A DNA stretch of 58,029 nucleotides from an uncultured bacterium (GCA_902775025.1 CACYKP010000005.1:1-58029), one strand, 5' to 3'; positions 1-9,519 are shown, numbered from the stretch's first letter. Translations and numbers: made by a program. Notes: generated from the letters alone by a model not told the origin.

Positions 1-152
1 GTTTTAATTACATTTAATCCTTGTTTTTTTGCAAACTCTATTGCATCACCTTCAAAACAAAAATCTGTATCAAAACTTTGTGAGCCGATTATTTCATCTC
101 TCACAACTCCGCCTATATAGTATAGATTTTTATCGGTCAGTAAGTTTTTCAT
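1..152 (-). CDS. CCA tRNA nucleotidyltransferase / poly(A) polymerase family, N-terminal part (runs off window)
   Basis: Reading leftwards from the ATG at 152, the first 50 codons give the head domain of a class II nucleotidyltransferase. The nucleotide-binding motif YYIGGVVRDEIIG is followed by the metal-binding D-x-D segment TDFCFEGDA. This family adds CCA to tRNA 3' ends or polyadenylates RNA; the visible part cannot separate the two. The tRNA-Ile gene in this window does not encode CCA, so the cell needs such an enzyme. The ATG overlaps the TGA of the upstream DUF475 reading frame (ATGA), suggesting translational coupling. The remainder lies outside the window. Confidence 0.85.
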   Translation of the reverse strand, partial: MKNLLTDKNLYYIGGVVRDEIIGSQSFDTDFCFEGDAIEFAKKQGLNVIK

Positions 153-1160
153 TTTTCCTGCTTTTTGTTATGAATAATAGAAGAAGCAAGCGCACTTAGT
201 ATAAACACCAAACCTAAAAGTCCCGTTACAACCTCCGGCACTTCGTGAAAGGTTGAAACAAACATTAAAATTGCAAGTGTCCCAATTGCCCAATGAGCGC
301 CGTGTTCAAGGTATAAAAATTGATCAAGAGTTTTCTTTTCAACTAACATTATAGTAAGTGAACGCACAAACATCGCACCAATAAACAAGCCGATTGTAAT
401 TATAATAATATCCTGACTTAATGCAAAAGCCCCTAATACTCCATCAAGCGAGAAGGAAGCATCAATAAGCTCTAAATATAAAAAGCCCACAAGACCGGAA
501 CATTTTACGGTATCTGCACAAAGTTTTGCTCGTTCTTCTTGACGTTTTTCAAGCCATTCGGCAAGTTCCTGCAACACCTGAACTTAAAACCGACAAGCGT
601 TGTTCAATAGGAATAAAATAAAGAAGTATGCCTAATGCGATTAAAGTCGTTGCAGTACAAATGCCTTTAAACTTATGAAGTTTTTGTATATTTTTTTCTA
701 TAAAACCAAGCCAATGGATATCTTTATCTTCTTCCGTAAAATAATCCATAAATAGCATAAGAAGGAATGCTCCGCCGAATGCAACTATAGGTGCGTGTGT
801 AAGTTCTAAATAGTGAGCATATTTGTTTACATCATGTAGCGCCATGTCCAAAACGGATAATATATTTACCCCTGCAAATATTGATACGACAAGAAGCGGG
901 AATAAAAATCTCATCCCGAATACTGCAATAATTATCCCCCAAGTTATAAATCGGTGGCGCCATTTTTCTGACATTCCCTCCAATTTCATAGCGTTAACGA
1001 CTGCGTTATCAAAAGATAAGCTTATTTCTAATATTGCAAGCACAGAGGCAATAAATACACAAGTAAAGCCTGTTCCGGCAAGGACATGTTCCCCCCAAAG
1101 ATACGCTGCAATTAAACCAAAAATTGTTACAAAATATGATCCTGAAAAATACTTTAACAT
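149..1160 (-). pseudogene. DUF475/TerC-like integral membrane protein, frameshifted into two frames
   Basis: Two overlapping frames together make one protein of the expected DUF475 length (about 345 aa). Codons from 1160 to about 580 give the N-terminal half, with several membrane segments and the conserved ILEISLSFDNAVVNA motif. The frame then runs into a stop at 549. The continuation (LQELAEWLEKRQEERAK, then LIDASFSLDGVLGAFA and four more membrane segments) lies in another frame from about 577 to 149. The two acidic ASFSLD/LSFDNA motifs are the internal repeat of the TerC-like fold. The break lies near 572-582, where restoring a lost GT in a GTGT run would rejoin the frames. It could be a real pseudogene, a sequencing error, or two polypeptides translated separately (the second frame could start at a GTG at 577). 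The family's function is unknown; tellurite/metal-ion export is only suggested by name. Confidence 0.75.
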
Positions 1161-1228
1161 AATCTCTCCTAATTACAAAAAAATTATAGTATAATTAAAA
1201 CCAAGAGTAAATATTCTATGGAGTTTAT

Positions 1229-1789
1229 ATGGATATAGAGAAAAATATTGATGTTATTATCGATAATTTCACAAAGTTAAAATCTTGCAAAGATAATATT
1301 CAAAAAATTGCTGAGATTAGCATAAAAGCAATAGAAAACGGAAATAAGATTTTATTATGCGGAAATGGTGGTTCTGCTTCTGATGCTCAGCACATAGCGG
1401 CTGAACTTGTTGTCAAGTATAAAAAACTAAGAAGGGCGCTGCCTGCTATTGCGCTAACAACTGATACTTCTATAATGACTGCAATTGGTAATGATATAAG
1501 CGCAGAAAAGATTTTTGAGCGTCAAGTAGATGCATTGGGCGTAAAGGGTGATATATTAATTGCAATATCAACCAGCGGGAATAGCATTAATATTATAAAT
1601 GCCATTAATACAGCAAAAGAAAAAGGTTTGGTAACGATTCTTTTTACAGGTTCGAATGGCGGAAATGGTGCTAAAATTTCTGATATAGTATTAAAGGTTC
1701 CTTCGGATATTACAAATAATATTCAAGAAATGCATATTGCTTCAGGACATTTAATTTGTGATCTAATAGAAGAACATTTTGCAAAATAA
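1229..1789 (+). CDS. gmhA: Phosphoheptose isomerase (SIS domain)
   Basis: A 186-aa single-domain SIS protein of normal GmhA length. It carries the phosphosugar-binding motif CGNGGSASDAQHIAAELV near residue 45, the second SIS loop ISTSGNS near 113, and the C-terminal EMHIASGHLICDLIEE that supplies the catalytic His/Glu of the family. GmhA converts sedoheptulose 7-phosphate to D-glycero-D-manno-heptose 7-phosphate, the first step of ADP-heptose synthesis for lipopolysaccharide core. This supports a Gram-negative envelope. No other heptose gene is adjacent. The ATG is preceded by GGAG at 1219. Confidence 0.92.
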   Translation: MDIEKNIDVIIDNFTKLKSCKDNIQKIAEISIKAIENGNKILLCGNGGSASDAQHIAAELVVKYKKLRRALPAIALTTDTSIMTAIGNDISAEKIFERQVDALGVKGDILIAISTSGNSINIINAINTAKEKGLVTILFTGSNGGNGAKISDIVLKVPSDITNNIQEMHIASGHLICDLIEEHFAK

Positions 1790-1834
1790 ATTTATTTTAT
1801 GATAAAATCCATGGTGTAAATTAAGGAGGGAAAA

Positions 1835-2668
1835 ATGAGAAAGATAATATTGTCATTATTTACAGTAGCTTTATTAATATTGCCGTCGTCGGCAGCAACA
1901 ACTTGGAATGCAACAAACAGAGTTGCTCCCGTAGGTAAAGTTATTATAGAAAAGAACAGTTTGCCGGCTAAGCTTCAATACAAAGTTGTAGAAGACGCTG
2001 TTGATAATTCACAAACTTCAACTACAAATATAGTTCAAGTTACAAAAGCTGATTTGGCTTATGCGGGAAATGATAACGAAGTTGCCGCAGTAATAGCTTA
2101 TGAACTCGGTCAAATTATTAACGGTAAAAGCGGAAAAGATAACATTAGAGCAGCTGCAAAAGCACTTTTGGCTCAAAAATTAAGCGGAGAGAACATTGTT
2201 AATACAACTGCAAATAGCGAATATTGGAACAGTAAAACCGCATTAAGAGATCAAAAAGAAGCTGATATGACAGCAGTAGATTTGATGGTTAAAGCCGGTT
2301 ATAATCCATTAGCTTTAGTTGTTGTAATTACAAAAATGCCGGGGACGAATTTGGAATTAGTAATGGGGAAACCTGCTAACTCAGAAAGAGCCATGAGTGC
2401 ATATAACTATTTAGCTTACAATTATCCTGAAAAAGTAAAAGCAGGATATGGATGTCAAGAATACAGAAACTTTTTAACTTATGCTGACCCTATAGTTGAA
2501 AAAAGAAACAAAAGTAAACGACAAGTTAAAAAATTTGCAAAAGAACAAGAAAAAATTAAAAAGGAAAGAGCAAAAAGCCTAAATCAATACAAAATGTCCG
2601 GCGGTCTAAGCGGTTGGGATGCAACTTATGCAATCTTGAATGAAATGACAACAACAGAAAAGAAATAG
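1835..2668 (+). CDS. Secreted M48-peptidase-like protein lacking the zinc site (pseudoenzyme)
   Basis: 277 aa with an N-terminal signal peptide (cleavage likely after residue 20, SSA-A). The middle has the layout of a periplasmic M48/BepA-type metallopeptidase: NDNEVAAVIAYELGQIING at about 79-97, where active enzymes have H-E-x-x-H, and KEADMTAVDLMVKAGYNP at about 141-158, matching the family's E-A-D third-ligand motif and the helix after it. Both zinc-binding histidines are replaced (Tyr89, Gln93) while the glutamate and the EAD motif remain, so proteolysis is unlikely. The C-terminus is a basic, Lys-rich helix. A strong SD (AAGGAGGG) sits before the ATG and a terminator follows. Inferred role: chaperone-like or scaffolding protein in the periplasm. 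Confidence 0.7.
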   Translation: MRKIILSLFTVALLILPSSAATTWNATNRVAPVGKVIIEKNSLPAKLQYKVVEDAVDNSQTSTTNIVQVTKADLAYAGNDNEVAAVIAYELGQIINGKSGKDNIRAAAKALLAQKLSGENIVNTTANSEYWNSKTALRDQKEADMTAVDLMVKAGYNPLALVVVITKMPGTNLELVMGKPANSERAMSAYNYLAYNYPEKVKAGYGCQEYRNFLTYADPIVEKRNKSKRQVKKFAKEQEKIKKERAKSLNQYKMSGGLSGWDATYAILNEMTTTEKK

Positions 2669-2686
2669 TAAAGGAAAAACAAATTA

Positions 2687-2721
2687 AAACCGAGCAGATT
2701 TATTCTGTTCGGTTTTTTTGT
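2687..2721 (+). terminator. Rho-independent terminator after the M48-like gene
   Basis: The inverted repeat AACCGAGCAG / CTGTTCGGTT (one G-U pair) with a short AT loop is followed by seven T, starting about 20 bp after the stop codon. Confidence 0.85.
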
Positions 2722-2834
2722 ATATGCATTTTACCTTTTTACTTTTGTAAATTTTTATAAAGATAAATGATAAAAGTGAAATTTTTTTTTATTTAAATAC
2801 TTTATATATATGAGAATATAAAAAGGATAATAAT

Positions 2835-4010
2835 ATGGGTATTACAAGCAATATTAAAACATTAGCAATGCAAATTGCACAAAAATTGGATAAAAAAGAC
2901 GGTCAGGATAATAATATTACTGCAGATACTTGGAAAAAATATGCTATTACTGAATATGGCGCTAGAGAAGGGGGTGTAAAAACTCAAATCAGCATTTTCG
3001 AAGCATCAAAAAATATTGAATATTATCTTCGAAAAACAGCAAAAAGAGAAAATTTATCTGAAAATGATATTGCTGAAAGATGGTTGAAAAATTTAGATAG
3101 TGCGGAAGGAAATAAGAAAATTGAAACCAGCAGAAAGATTCAAAATGAACAAACACAAAAGCCCACATCCGCAAAACAGAGTGAATTAGTTCAACAATTG
3201 GCAGAGAACAAGGCTAAACTTGATAATTTTTTAAAATTCCCGAAACCTGTGAAAGAAATTACAAAAGAAGATGTTTGCAACTTAATGCAAAATGAAATAA
3301 AACGTAGAGATATGAAAGACGGAAGCGTCAGTCTTTACAATATTCATTATTGGTCTGATAAAATACTAAGTGTGGCAGCAGAATATAATATACAGCCGGC
3401 ATTATTTGTTGCTATTATGGCGCAAGAAACTACAGGAAATTTTAAAACGAATAGAATAGATTCAGGGTTTGGACGCGGAATAATGGGTATAACATCAATA
3501 GCTGCGAATGACATTTTGAAAGACAGAACAGATGCATACTTAGCTATGAATAAAGAATTAACTGAAGATGTTCTATATAAAAAGGATGCTTCAGGTAAAT
3601 TAGTAAAAAGATTTACCAACACAAAAGATTTTTTAAATGCTTGTGTTAATGACAGCACTTTCTGTTTAAAAGTTGGGCTTCTTGCATTTGAGATGAAATA
3701 TATGCACCAAGTGGTAAATAATAAATTAAAATTACCGAACAAACAAGATTGGAACAGGATATCATTTGCTGATAAAATTAAAATGGTTAAAGAACAATTA
3801 GAATCCGGACAAATTGAGATCTCAACTCAAGAAAATATGCATTTCATGGATAAAGCTGCAAAGAAATATAATAATAGTACATTTGTATACAAAAGCGGTC
3901 CCAATAAAGGGAAACAAGTTATGAATGTATATCATGAACAAGTATCTGACTCTTTACTTGTTAACGGATATAATTTTAACGGTGATTACTTGGTTATCAA
4001 AAAAAGCTAG
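2835..4010 (+). CDS. Lytic-transglycosylase-like protein with unknown N-terminal region
   Basis: 391 aa, no signal peptide or membrane segment. Residues about 172-225 resemble the start of a soluble lytic transglycosylase fold: AAEYNIQPALFVAIMAQETT, with Glu198 at the place of the catalytic acid, then GRGIMGITS where the family has G-x-x-Q. Glutamine is replaced by methionine there, so the match is partial. The N-terminal 140 residues are polar and helical and unlike known domains. The start is supported by AAGGA upstream. It lies alone between a terminator and a convergent gene 4 bp away. A peptidoglycan-cleaving or -binding role is an inference; without a signal peptide, export would need another route. 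Confidence 0.5.
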   Translation: MGITSNIKTLAMQIAQKLDKKDGQDNNITADTWKKYAITEYGAREGGVKTQISIFEASKNIEYYLRKTAKRENLSENDIAERWLKNLDSAEGNKKIETSRKIQNEQTQKPTSAKQSELVQQLAENKAKLDNFLKFPKPVKEITKEDVCNLMQNEIKRRDMKDGSVSLYNIHYWSDKILSVAAEYNIQPALFVAIMAQETTGNFKTNRIDSGFGRGIMGITSIAANDILKDRTDAYLAMNKELTEDVLYKKDASGKLVKRFTNTKDFLNACVNDSTFCLKVGLLAFEMKYMHQVVNNKLKLPNKQDWNRISFADKIKMVKEQLESGQIEISTQENMHFMDKAAKKYNNSTFVYKSGPNKGKQVMNVYHEQVSDSLLVNGYNFNGDYLVIKKS

Positions 4011-4014
4011 TAAC

Positions 4015-6123
4015 CTATACCAAGATATAATTATAAACTTGCCCTAACGTATCAAAAAATGCATTTTCGTTACCAAAGAATACATACATTTCTGCCTGAT
4101 TTTTGCCAAGCATTTGTAAATCGTTTGTTTCTATTGGCGGCCCTGCCGGAGTAGTTCTTGCCGGATTCTTAGGGTTCGATATTTGTCCGGTTGCTCTTAA
4201 AATTGGTATCATAAGATTATTCTCAAATACTTCATATTGAGTTAAACCTTTTGTAATTACTCCTATATTATTGTTATCTTCATCAATTAACAAGCCTCTT
4301 TGCATTGGTGCAGTATTATTTTTAACTTCTATACCTTTTTCATTTGGCAGATTTTTTCTTATATCATAATCAGGTTTGAATTGGCGCTTTATCAATGTAT
4401 TCATATCTTCAGAATATACTGTATATATTGGTTCATTTAATTCAAAACCTGCATAAAGAATATGATTTTTACCGGTATTTTCCCACTCAAACGATAGTTT
4501 AATAAAAGCGGAATTCTTATCCAACGTTACAAAAAGCGGAACAATATCCCATGATCCTTCCAAATCTATTCTTAAAGTTGCTCTTGTAGGAGTGTTTAAT
4601 ACGATTTTAGAACGCATAACTTTAAATTTCACACCTACATCGTTTACATCAGGTGCGGAATTATAACTATCACCAAGGTCTTTAAAATCTTTTAGTGAAA
4701 ATTTTATTCCGTTTATGTAGATTTTGTTGCGCTTTACAACTAAACAAATCCGAGAATTTTCGATAGAATTTTCTGTGATTTTTAAATCTGATGATGTACA
4801 GACGGGAAGTAAAAATTCGGTTTCATAAGGCTTTACATTATTTACTTCTGCTAAATATTTATATATATTTCCATAATCCTCTGTAACAGGTATTCTTTGA
4901 GTATCAGCAAGTAAATATTTATCAAAACCTTTCCTTGCAGCGATTTTTTCATAACCTTCTAGTGTTTCTACAGATTCAAATTCTACTATTCCGGAGAACG
5001 GTTTTCCAGATACGTTTAATATCTTATTTTTATCAAAATGTTCTTTAAATTTTATCTCATCTATAATCCCATCTGCGATTTGAAGAATTTTTTTATACCT
5101 TGTAATATTTTCTTTATGTACTTCATCTGTTGAACAACCGCAAATACTGTCGTGTGCTTGATTTTTTATAAGCATTTTATACGCATATTCTATTAAATTG
5201 TCGTATTGATTATTGTCGAGTGTTTTTACAAGCCTTGATACTAAATCAAGCTTATATGTACATTCAACATTAAATCTTTTTAAGTCAAGCCTTGAAGAAT
5301 AGCAGCCTTGCAGAGTAAAGGTATTTGAATTATCTCTGAGTTCTCCGTTAAATCTGTGCTGAGAAAAATTGTTTTCTACTCGTTTAAAATAATCAAAAGG
5401 ATTACTTAAAGTTATATAGTATTCATCTTTTAATAAATTATTTACAGCTTCAATTTGTTCAGGCAAATCTTCTTCAATTCCCAAATGGTCTGCACCAATT
5501 GGCAGCAGAAGATAATCTGAATTTGATTTTTCTGCTATCAAGTCCAGATTTTTTTTCAAAATACTTGCTTTTGTTTCCATATCCGTATTAACAGAAAATA
5601 CATCGTTAAAATATCCTCGGACAAGGTTTACAGTATCCATTCCGCACCACTTGAATTCAGATGGAGTATCCTTAGGGCAACCTCTCCAAACAATGCATTT
5701 ATCAATCCCATAATCTCTTAAGACATCAACAACATTTTGGCTATGCCCAAAAGTGTCAGCAAGATATCCGATAAAATCATTGCAGCCAAACTCTTGAGCT
5801 TTTTTAATACCTATTTCAAGGTTTTTTGCAAAGCAAGTTTTGTCTGTCAAAAATTCATCAACTAAACAATAAAAAGGCCCTATAAAAAGTTTTTTATGTC
5901 TGATTAATCCTTCAATCAGCATTCTATTTTCAGGGCGCATTTCAAGGTAATCTTCTAATGCGCTGATTTGTCCGTCAAAATAAAACGAGGGGATTCTTCC
6001 TTTGTAAAGCATGTCTAAAACGTTATCGAACACTCTTAAAAGACGCATTCTGAATACTTCAAACTCTCTATACCATTCCCTATCCCAATGGGTGTGCAAA
6101 TATGCTATAACATGCTTTGTCAT
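4015..6123 (-). CDS. Glycoside hydrolase family 38 alpha-mannosidase
   Basis: The N-terminus has the GH38 signature HTHWDREWYREF, in which His12 and Asp14 are the expected zinc ligands. The likely nucleophile lies in YLADTFGHSQNV, and NQAHDSICGCSTDEVH carries the second zinc histidine region. The C-terminal half is the beta-sandwich part of the family. At 702 aa it is shorter than many GH38 enzymes. I use the ATG at 6123 because the GH38 domain begins at once there; an upstream TTG at 6147 adds eight unlikely residues. There is no signal peptide, so it probably acts in the cytoplasm on imported mannosides, such as host or dietary glycan fragments. No dedicated transporter or regulator is adjacent. 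Confidence 0.9.
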   Translation of the reverse strand: MTKHVIAYLHTHWDREWYREFEVFRMRLLRVFDNVLDMLYKGRIPSFYFDGQISALEDYLEMRPENRMLIEGLIRHKKLFIGPFYCLVDEFLTDKTCFAKNLEIGIKKAQEFGCNDFIGYLADTFGHSQNVVDVLRDYGIDKCIVWRGCPKDTPSEFKWCGMDTVNLVRGYFNDVFSVNTDMETKASILKKNLDLIAEKSNSDYLLLPIGADHLGIEEDLPEQIEAVNNLLKDEYYITLSNPFDYFKRVENNFSQHRFNGELRDNSNTFTLQGCYSSRLDLKRFNVECTYKLDLVSRLVKTLDNNQYDNLIEYAYKMLIKNQAHDSICGCSTDEVHKENITRYKKILQIADGIIDEIKFKEHFDKNKILNVSGKPFSGIVEFESVETLEGYEKIAARKGFDKYLLADTQRIPVTEDYGNIYKYLAEVNNVKPYETEFLLPVCTSSDLKITENSIENSRICLVVKRNKIYINGIKFSLKDFKDLGDSYNSAPDVNDVGVKFKVMRSKIVLNTPTRATLRIDLEGSWDIVPLFVTLDKNSAFIKLSFEWENTGKNHILYAGFELNEPIYTVYSEDMNTLIKRQFKPDYDIRKNLPNEKGIEVKNNTAPMQRGLLIDEDNNNIGVITKGLTQYEVFENNLMIPILRATGQISNPKNPARTTPAGPPIETNDLQMLGKNQAEMYVFFGNENAFFDTLGQVYNYILV

Positions 6124-6291
6124 ACCAATTATTTTACAACAAATCAATTAAATATAAAATATGTAAAGTTTTATACACTAAATATAGTATTTTTTTTAAA
6201 TTTATTAAACTTGTTTTTATTTTAGTCCGTTTAACATGTTGACTTTGTCTAAAAAAGTATTAATACAAAAATAAAAATAGGAGAGTCCGCT

Positions 6292-7821
6292 ATGGGAATG
6301 GCAGCATCACAAGCAAGATATTTAGCATTAACCGCACGAAAGACCAATACTGAATGGGAAGGTCAGCAGATCAACCAAGCAAGAACAGCTTTAGCTAATC
6401 AAAGTGCTAATTTGTTCAATCGATTGTTAAATATGGAAGTTCCCAACCCTCCTAAAGAAACAGATTATACAGAAGTTCAGTATTCATATTCAGATGGAGA
6501 TAATGATTCTGTTATTAATAAATGGGAAAAAATCGGGAATAAGAACGGTGAATATAATTATATTGTTCAGCATTATTATATGGCGGACATATTTACCGGT
6601 TCAAAAAAACAACTCCAAGATCCGCAAGTTCAGCTGGGCGATGTACTTAAAAAGTTGGATTATGATCCTGCAACAACTACTGTCGAAAAAGATGGCAGCG
6701 GGATAAAAGTAACTTATAAAATTAATAACTATCCTTACGAGCAGCAATATGATAAAAAAATAACTCAAGAAGATATAGATCGTGATGATAAGCTCAAAAG
6801 CGCAGTTACAAATTTTGAGACCGCAATCGGTTATGCAAAGGCTGACGGGACATTAAATACTGATGCAGTATATGGATATCAAGATTCTGATGGAACTTGG
6901 CATTTCTTTATAGCAAATGAATATAATAAAATTAATGAAAGTCAAACTTCTGAAGAAGCCTTCAAAAATGCTCTTACAAAATTTGAAACAGAGCATAAGT
7001 TGTTAGATGATAAAGGCGATTTGACTTATGATAACATATACTATTATAAATCAAGTGACGGAACATATCATTTTACGGTTAATACACAAACAACAGAAGA
7101 TTCTTTTGTAAAAGCTTACGATAACATTGATTATTCAACTGTATACGGTCCGGCTTACGTTGGTAACTCAAAACTTACAGAATTAAATAAGCTTGTTGTT
7201 GATAAAGATAAAGGAATTGATCAAGTATCAGATCTTGCACAGATTTTAAGAGATTGTCCTTCTGATTCAATAAATAAATATGTAAGCTTTGATAGCGACG
7301 GCAATCTTTTGTATGATGGGAAAGGTATTTATACTTTTGAATTAAACGGCAAATCTTATTACACGACTCAAGCTGATTTATTAAGATCTGCCCAATCTTC
7401 AACAAAAGCAAGAAATGGTATTGATACTCAAACTAAATTGAACTATTATAATGCTTCATATATATCTAAAAAAATCGAAGAAAAAAATCAAGCTTTGCTT
7501 GAAACAGATAATAAGGGAAGATTCAAATCCGTAAGATTTGATAATGATACAAATACTTATACTCTGAATTTTGAAGAAGTAACGAATGATGCCGCATACC
7601 AAGATGCTATGAACGCTTATTTGCATAAAAAAGCACAGTATGAAAAAACAATCGCTGATATTAATGCAAAAACTTCTATTATTCAAAAAGAAGACAGAAC
7701 TCTGGAATTGCGATTAAAGCAGCTTGATACGGAACAAAATGCTTTGGCGACCGAAATGGATGCTGTTAAAAAGGTTATTAAAGATAATATTGAAAAAACA
7801 TTCAAAACATTCTCTGATTAA
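6292..7821 (+). CDS. Large protein of unknown function with duplicated internal segment
   Basis: 509 aa, no signal peptide. The first 50 residues (MGMAASQARYLALTARKTN... then Q-Q-I-N-Q-A-R-T-A-L-A) form a polar helix of a type I associate with a recurring Gastranaerophilales family of unknown role. The last 60 residues are a predicted coiled coil rich in Lys/Glu/Gln. Between them is an internal tandem duplication: about residues 174-215 and 224-265 both run F-E-(T)-x-...-Y-x-x-S-D-G-T-(W/Y)-H-F. The gene stands alone, with a 144-bp AT-rich leader shared with the divergent mannosidase and GGAGAG before the ATG. Helical ends around a variable centre suggest a filament-forming or surface protein. 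That is a guess. Confidence 0.6.
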   Translation: MGMAASQARYLALTARKTNTEWEGQQINQARTALANQSANLFNRLLNMEVPNPPKETDYTEVQYSYSDGDNDSVINKWEKIGNKNGEYNYIVQHYYMADIFTGSKKQLQDPQVQLGDVLKKLDYDPATTTVEKDGSGIKVTYKINNYPYEQQYDKKITQEDIDRDDKLKSAVTNFETAIGYAKADGTLNTDAVYGYQDSDGTWHFFIANEYNKINESQTSEEAFKNALTKFETEHKLLDDKGDLTYDNIYYYKSSDGTYHFTVNTQTTEDSFVKAYDNIDYSTVYGPAYVGNSKLTELNKLVVDKDKGIDQVSDLAQILRDCPSDSINKYVSFDSDGNLLYDGKGIYTFELNGKSYYTTQADLLRSAQSSTKARNGIDTQTKLNYYNASYISKKIEEKNQALLETDNKGRFKSVRFDNDTNTYTLNFEEVTNDAAYQDAMNAYLHKKAQYEKTIADINAKTSIIQKEDRTLELRLKQLDTEQNALATEMDAVKKVIKDNIEKTFKTFSD

Positions 7822-7867
7822 TAGCTGAAGATATTTTATTATAAAGTTTGTAGAATTTTACTATAAA

Positions 7868-7990
7868 GATCATTCGCTAACGCTCAGGATGACGAGTACG
7901 CCCAAAGCACTTCATACAAGGATAACGAATTGGGTTTACGCAATACAGGCACGTCATTCTGAGGGAAATAACCATTTTACCCGAAGAATC
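7868..7990. repeat. Dispersed intergenic element with CTCAGRATGACG arms (copy 1)
   Basis: A block begins GATCATTCGCTAACGCTCAG, contains GATGACGAGTACG and later GCACGTCATTCTGAG in opposite sense, and ends CCGAAGAATC. The same arrangement occurs inverted at 29599-29687, and partial copies lie at 21697-21748 and 31815-32051. It has no coding capacity. Confidence 0.7.
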
Positions 7991-8025
7991 TATTTCTTAA
8001 TAAGCATAGATTTTTCCCGCCAACT

Positions 8026-9519
8026 CTATACAAATTTACAAAGCCTTTTGTATTCGTTTATTAATATCTGTTTAGCAGGAGGCATTTCTATAAAGTCCCA
8101 AGGTAATTCTTCGTTAAAATCGAAACCTTCAACAGATTTTGTTATGTCTATATTTAAGCCTTTTATTGCTTTTTTATAAGCTCCGATTTTACCTCCGTTA
8201 TTGTAAATCTCAACTAAAGCAGGTGTAATATTTTCGTCGGAACGTGAAAGAACAGTTTGCCAATAATCCCATTTTGCGCTTGAAAATTTTGAATTTATAC
8301 CTATTTTGGATAATTCTTTTTCTAAAAACTTTTGCTTTTTTTCCAAAGATTTTATATCTTCTCTTTTTGACCATTGTAATGGAGTTTGCGGTTTAGGTAC
8401 AAATGTAGAAAATGAAAATTCAATATTGAATCCCTTGTTTTCATTTTTAATTTTTTTAGCTAAAGATATGAATTCTTCTATATCTGTGTAAGTTTCAGAA
8501 GGGATTCCAATCATTGAATAAATTTTAAGTCCTTTTAGACCGTTATCTTTTGCGATTTTAACCGCATTTAGGATTTGTTCTTCTGTTAAATTTTTATTAA
8601 TAAATTTTCTAAGCCTCTCGCTTGCGGCTTCAATTGCTATTGTGGAATGCTTTTGTCCACCCAGAACAAGAGTTTTAACCGTGTCTGCCGTTACCGAATC
8701 AGTTCGAAGAGAAGATATTCCAAGCTCAATATTTTGACCGTTTTCGATTTTATTTCTAATATAGCTCATTATGTCATTAAATTGAGGATGGGCACTAATT
8801 TGTGCACCTAAAAGTGCAATTTTATTTGTATGTTTAAGTCCTAATTCAATAGCATCTATAATTTTATCATACTCATAATATCTGTACGGGAGATTTGTGA
8901 ATGATGCAGTACAAAATGCGCAGCGATTCATGCACCCTCTGGAAACTTCTATGATAAAGGTATTTTTAAAATAACTTTTTTCACTGATTATTGGAGTATA
9001 GATTACGTTATTCAGACTGACAGACGCTTTTTTACATTGTTTGTTAGGAATATAAATTCCTTCTAATTCTGATAATTGATTAAGAGTTTCTTTTTTTGAA
9101 AGTTTTAATTTTAATATATCAAGAATTTTATCAAAAATTTCTTCTCCGTCGCCTATTATCATAAAGTCAAAGAAGGCTTCGTAAGGTTTTGGATTTGTAG
9201 TAATAACAGGGCCTCCCGCAAAAATAAGTGGTAAATATTCGTTTCTGTCTTTTGCATAAAACGGTATGCTAAGTTTGTCGAGTACTTCTAAAACTCCTAA
9301 ACAGTCAAAATCAAAAGATAAAGAAAAAGCAAGAGAGTCAACTTCTTTGAAATTAATGCTTACGTTGTCCGTTGAAATTCTGACAGCATTAATTCCTTGT
9401 TTTTCGTCTGCAATTTTGTAAAGCCAAAGATATCCTAAAGATGACAGTGCAAATTCTTCAATAGCCGGATATGCCATCACAAAGTTGTATTCGCCTGTTT
9501 TTGGAGTATATAGTTTCAT
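8026..9519 (-). CDS. Radical SAM protein with N-terminal cobalamin-binding-like domain
   Basis: 497 aa. The iron-sulfur motif C-x3-C-x2-C is CMNRCAFC in the segment EVSRGCMNRCAFCTASF near residue 195. The N-terminal 180 residues resemble the B12-binding-like domain of this subgroup (LIFAGGPVITTNPKPYEAFFD, IGDGEEIFDKIL). The C-terminal part has family features such as KIYSMIGIPSET and FVPKPQTPLQW. The layout matches uncharacterised B12-binding-domain radical SAM proteins; the substrate is unknown. It is monocistronic, with a weak ribosome site. A cobalamin requirement is not certain because I see no D-x-H-x-x-G motif. Confidence 0.8.
   Translation of the reverse strand: MKLYTPKTGEYNFVMAYPAIEEFALSSLGYLWLYKIADEKQGINAVRISTDNVSINFKEVDSLAFSLSFDFDCLGVLEVLDKLSIPFYAKDRNEYLPLIFAGGPVITTNPKPYEAFFDFMIIGDGEEIFDKILDILKLKLSKKETLNQLSELEGIYIPNKQCKKASVSLNNVIYTPIISEKSYFKNTFIIEVSRGCMNRCAFCTASFTNLPYRYYEYDKIIDAIELGLKHTNKIALLGAQISAHPQFNDIMSYIRNKIENGQNIELGISSLRTDSVTADTVKTLVLGGQKHSTIAIEAASERLRKFINKNLTEEQILNAVKIAKDNGLKGLKIYSMIGIPSETYTDIEEFISLAKKIKNENKGFNIEFSFSTFVPKPQTPLQWSKREDIKSLEKKQKFLEKELSKIGINSKFSSAKWDYWQTVLSRSDENITPALVEIYNNGGKIGAYKKAIKGLNIDITKSVEGFDFNEELPWDFIEMPPAKQILINEYKRLCKFV

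Noticed and set aside
823-1194. 123-codon plus-strand frame opposite the DUF475 gene
   Set aside because: Antisense shadow of a membrane protein; no ribosome site and Ser/Thr/Ile-rich composition typical of mirror frames.
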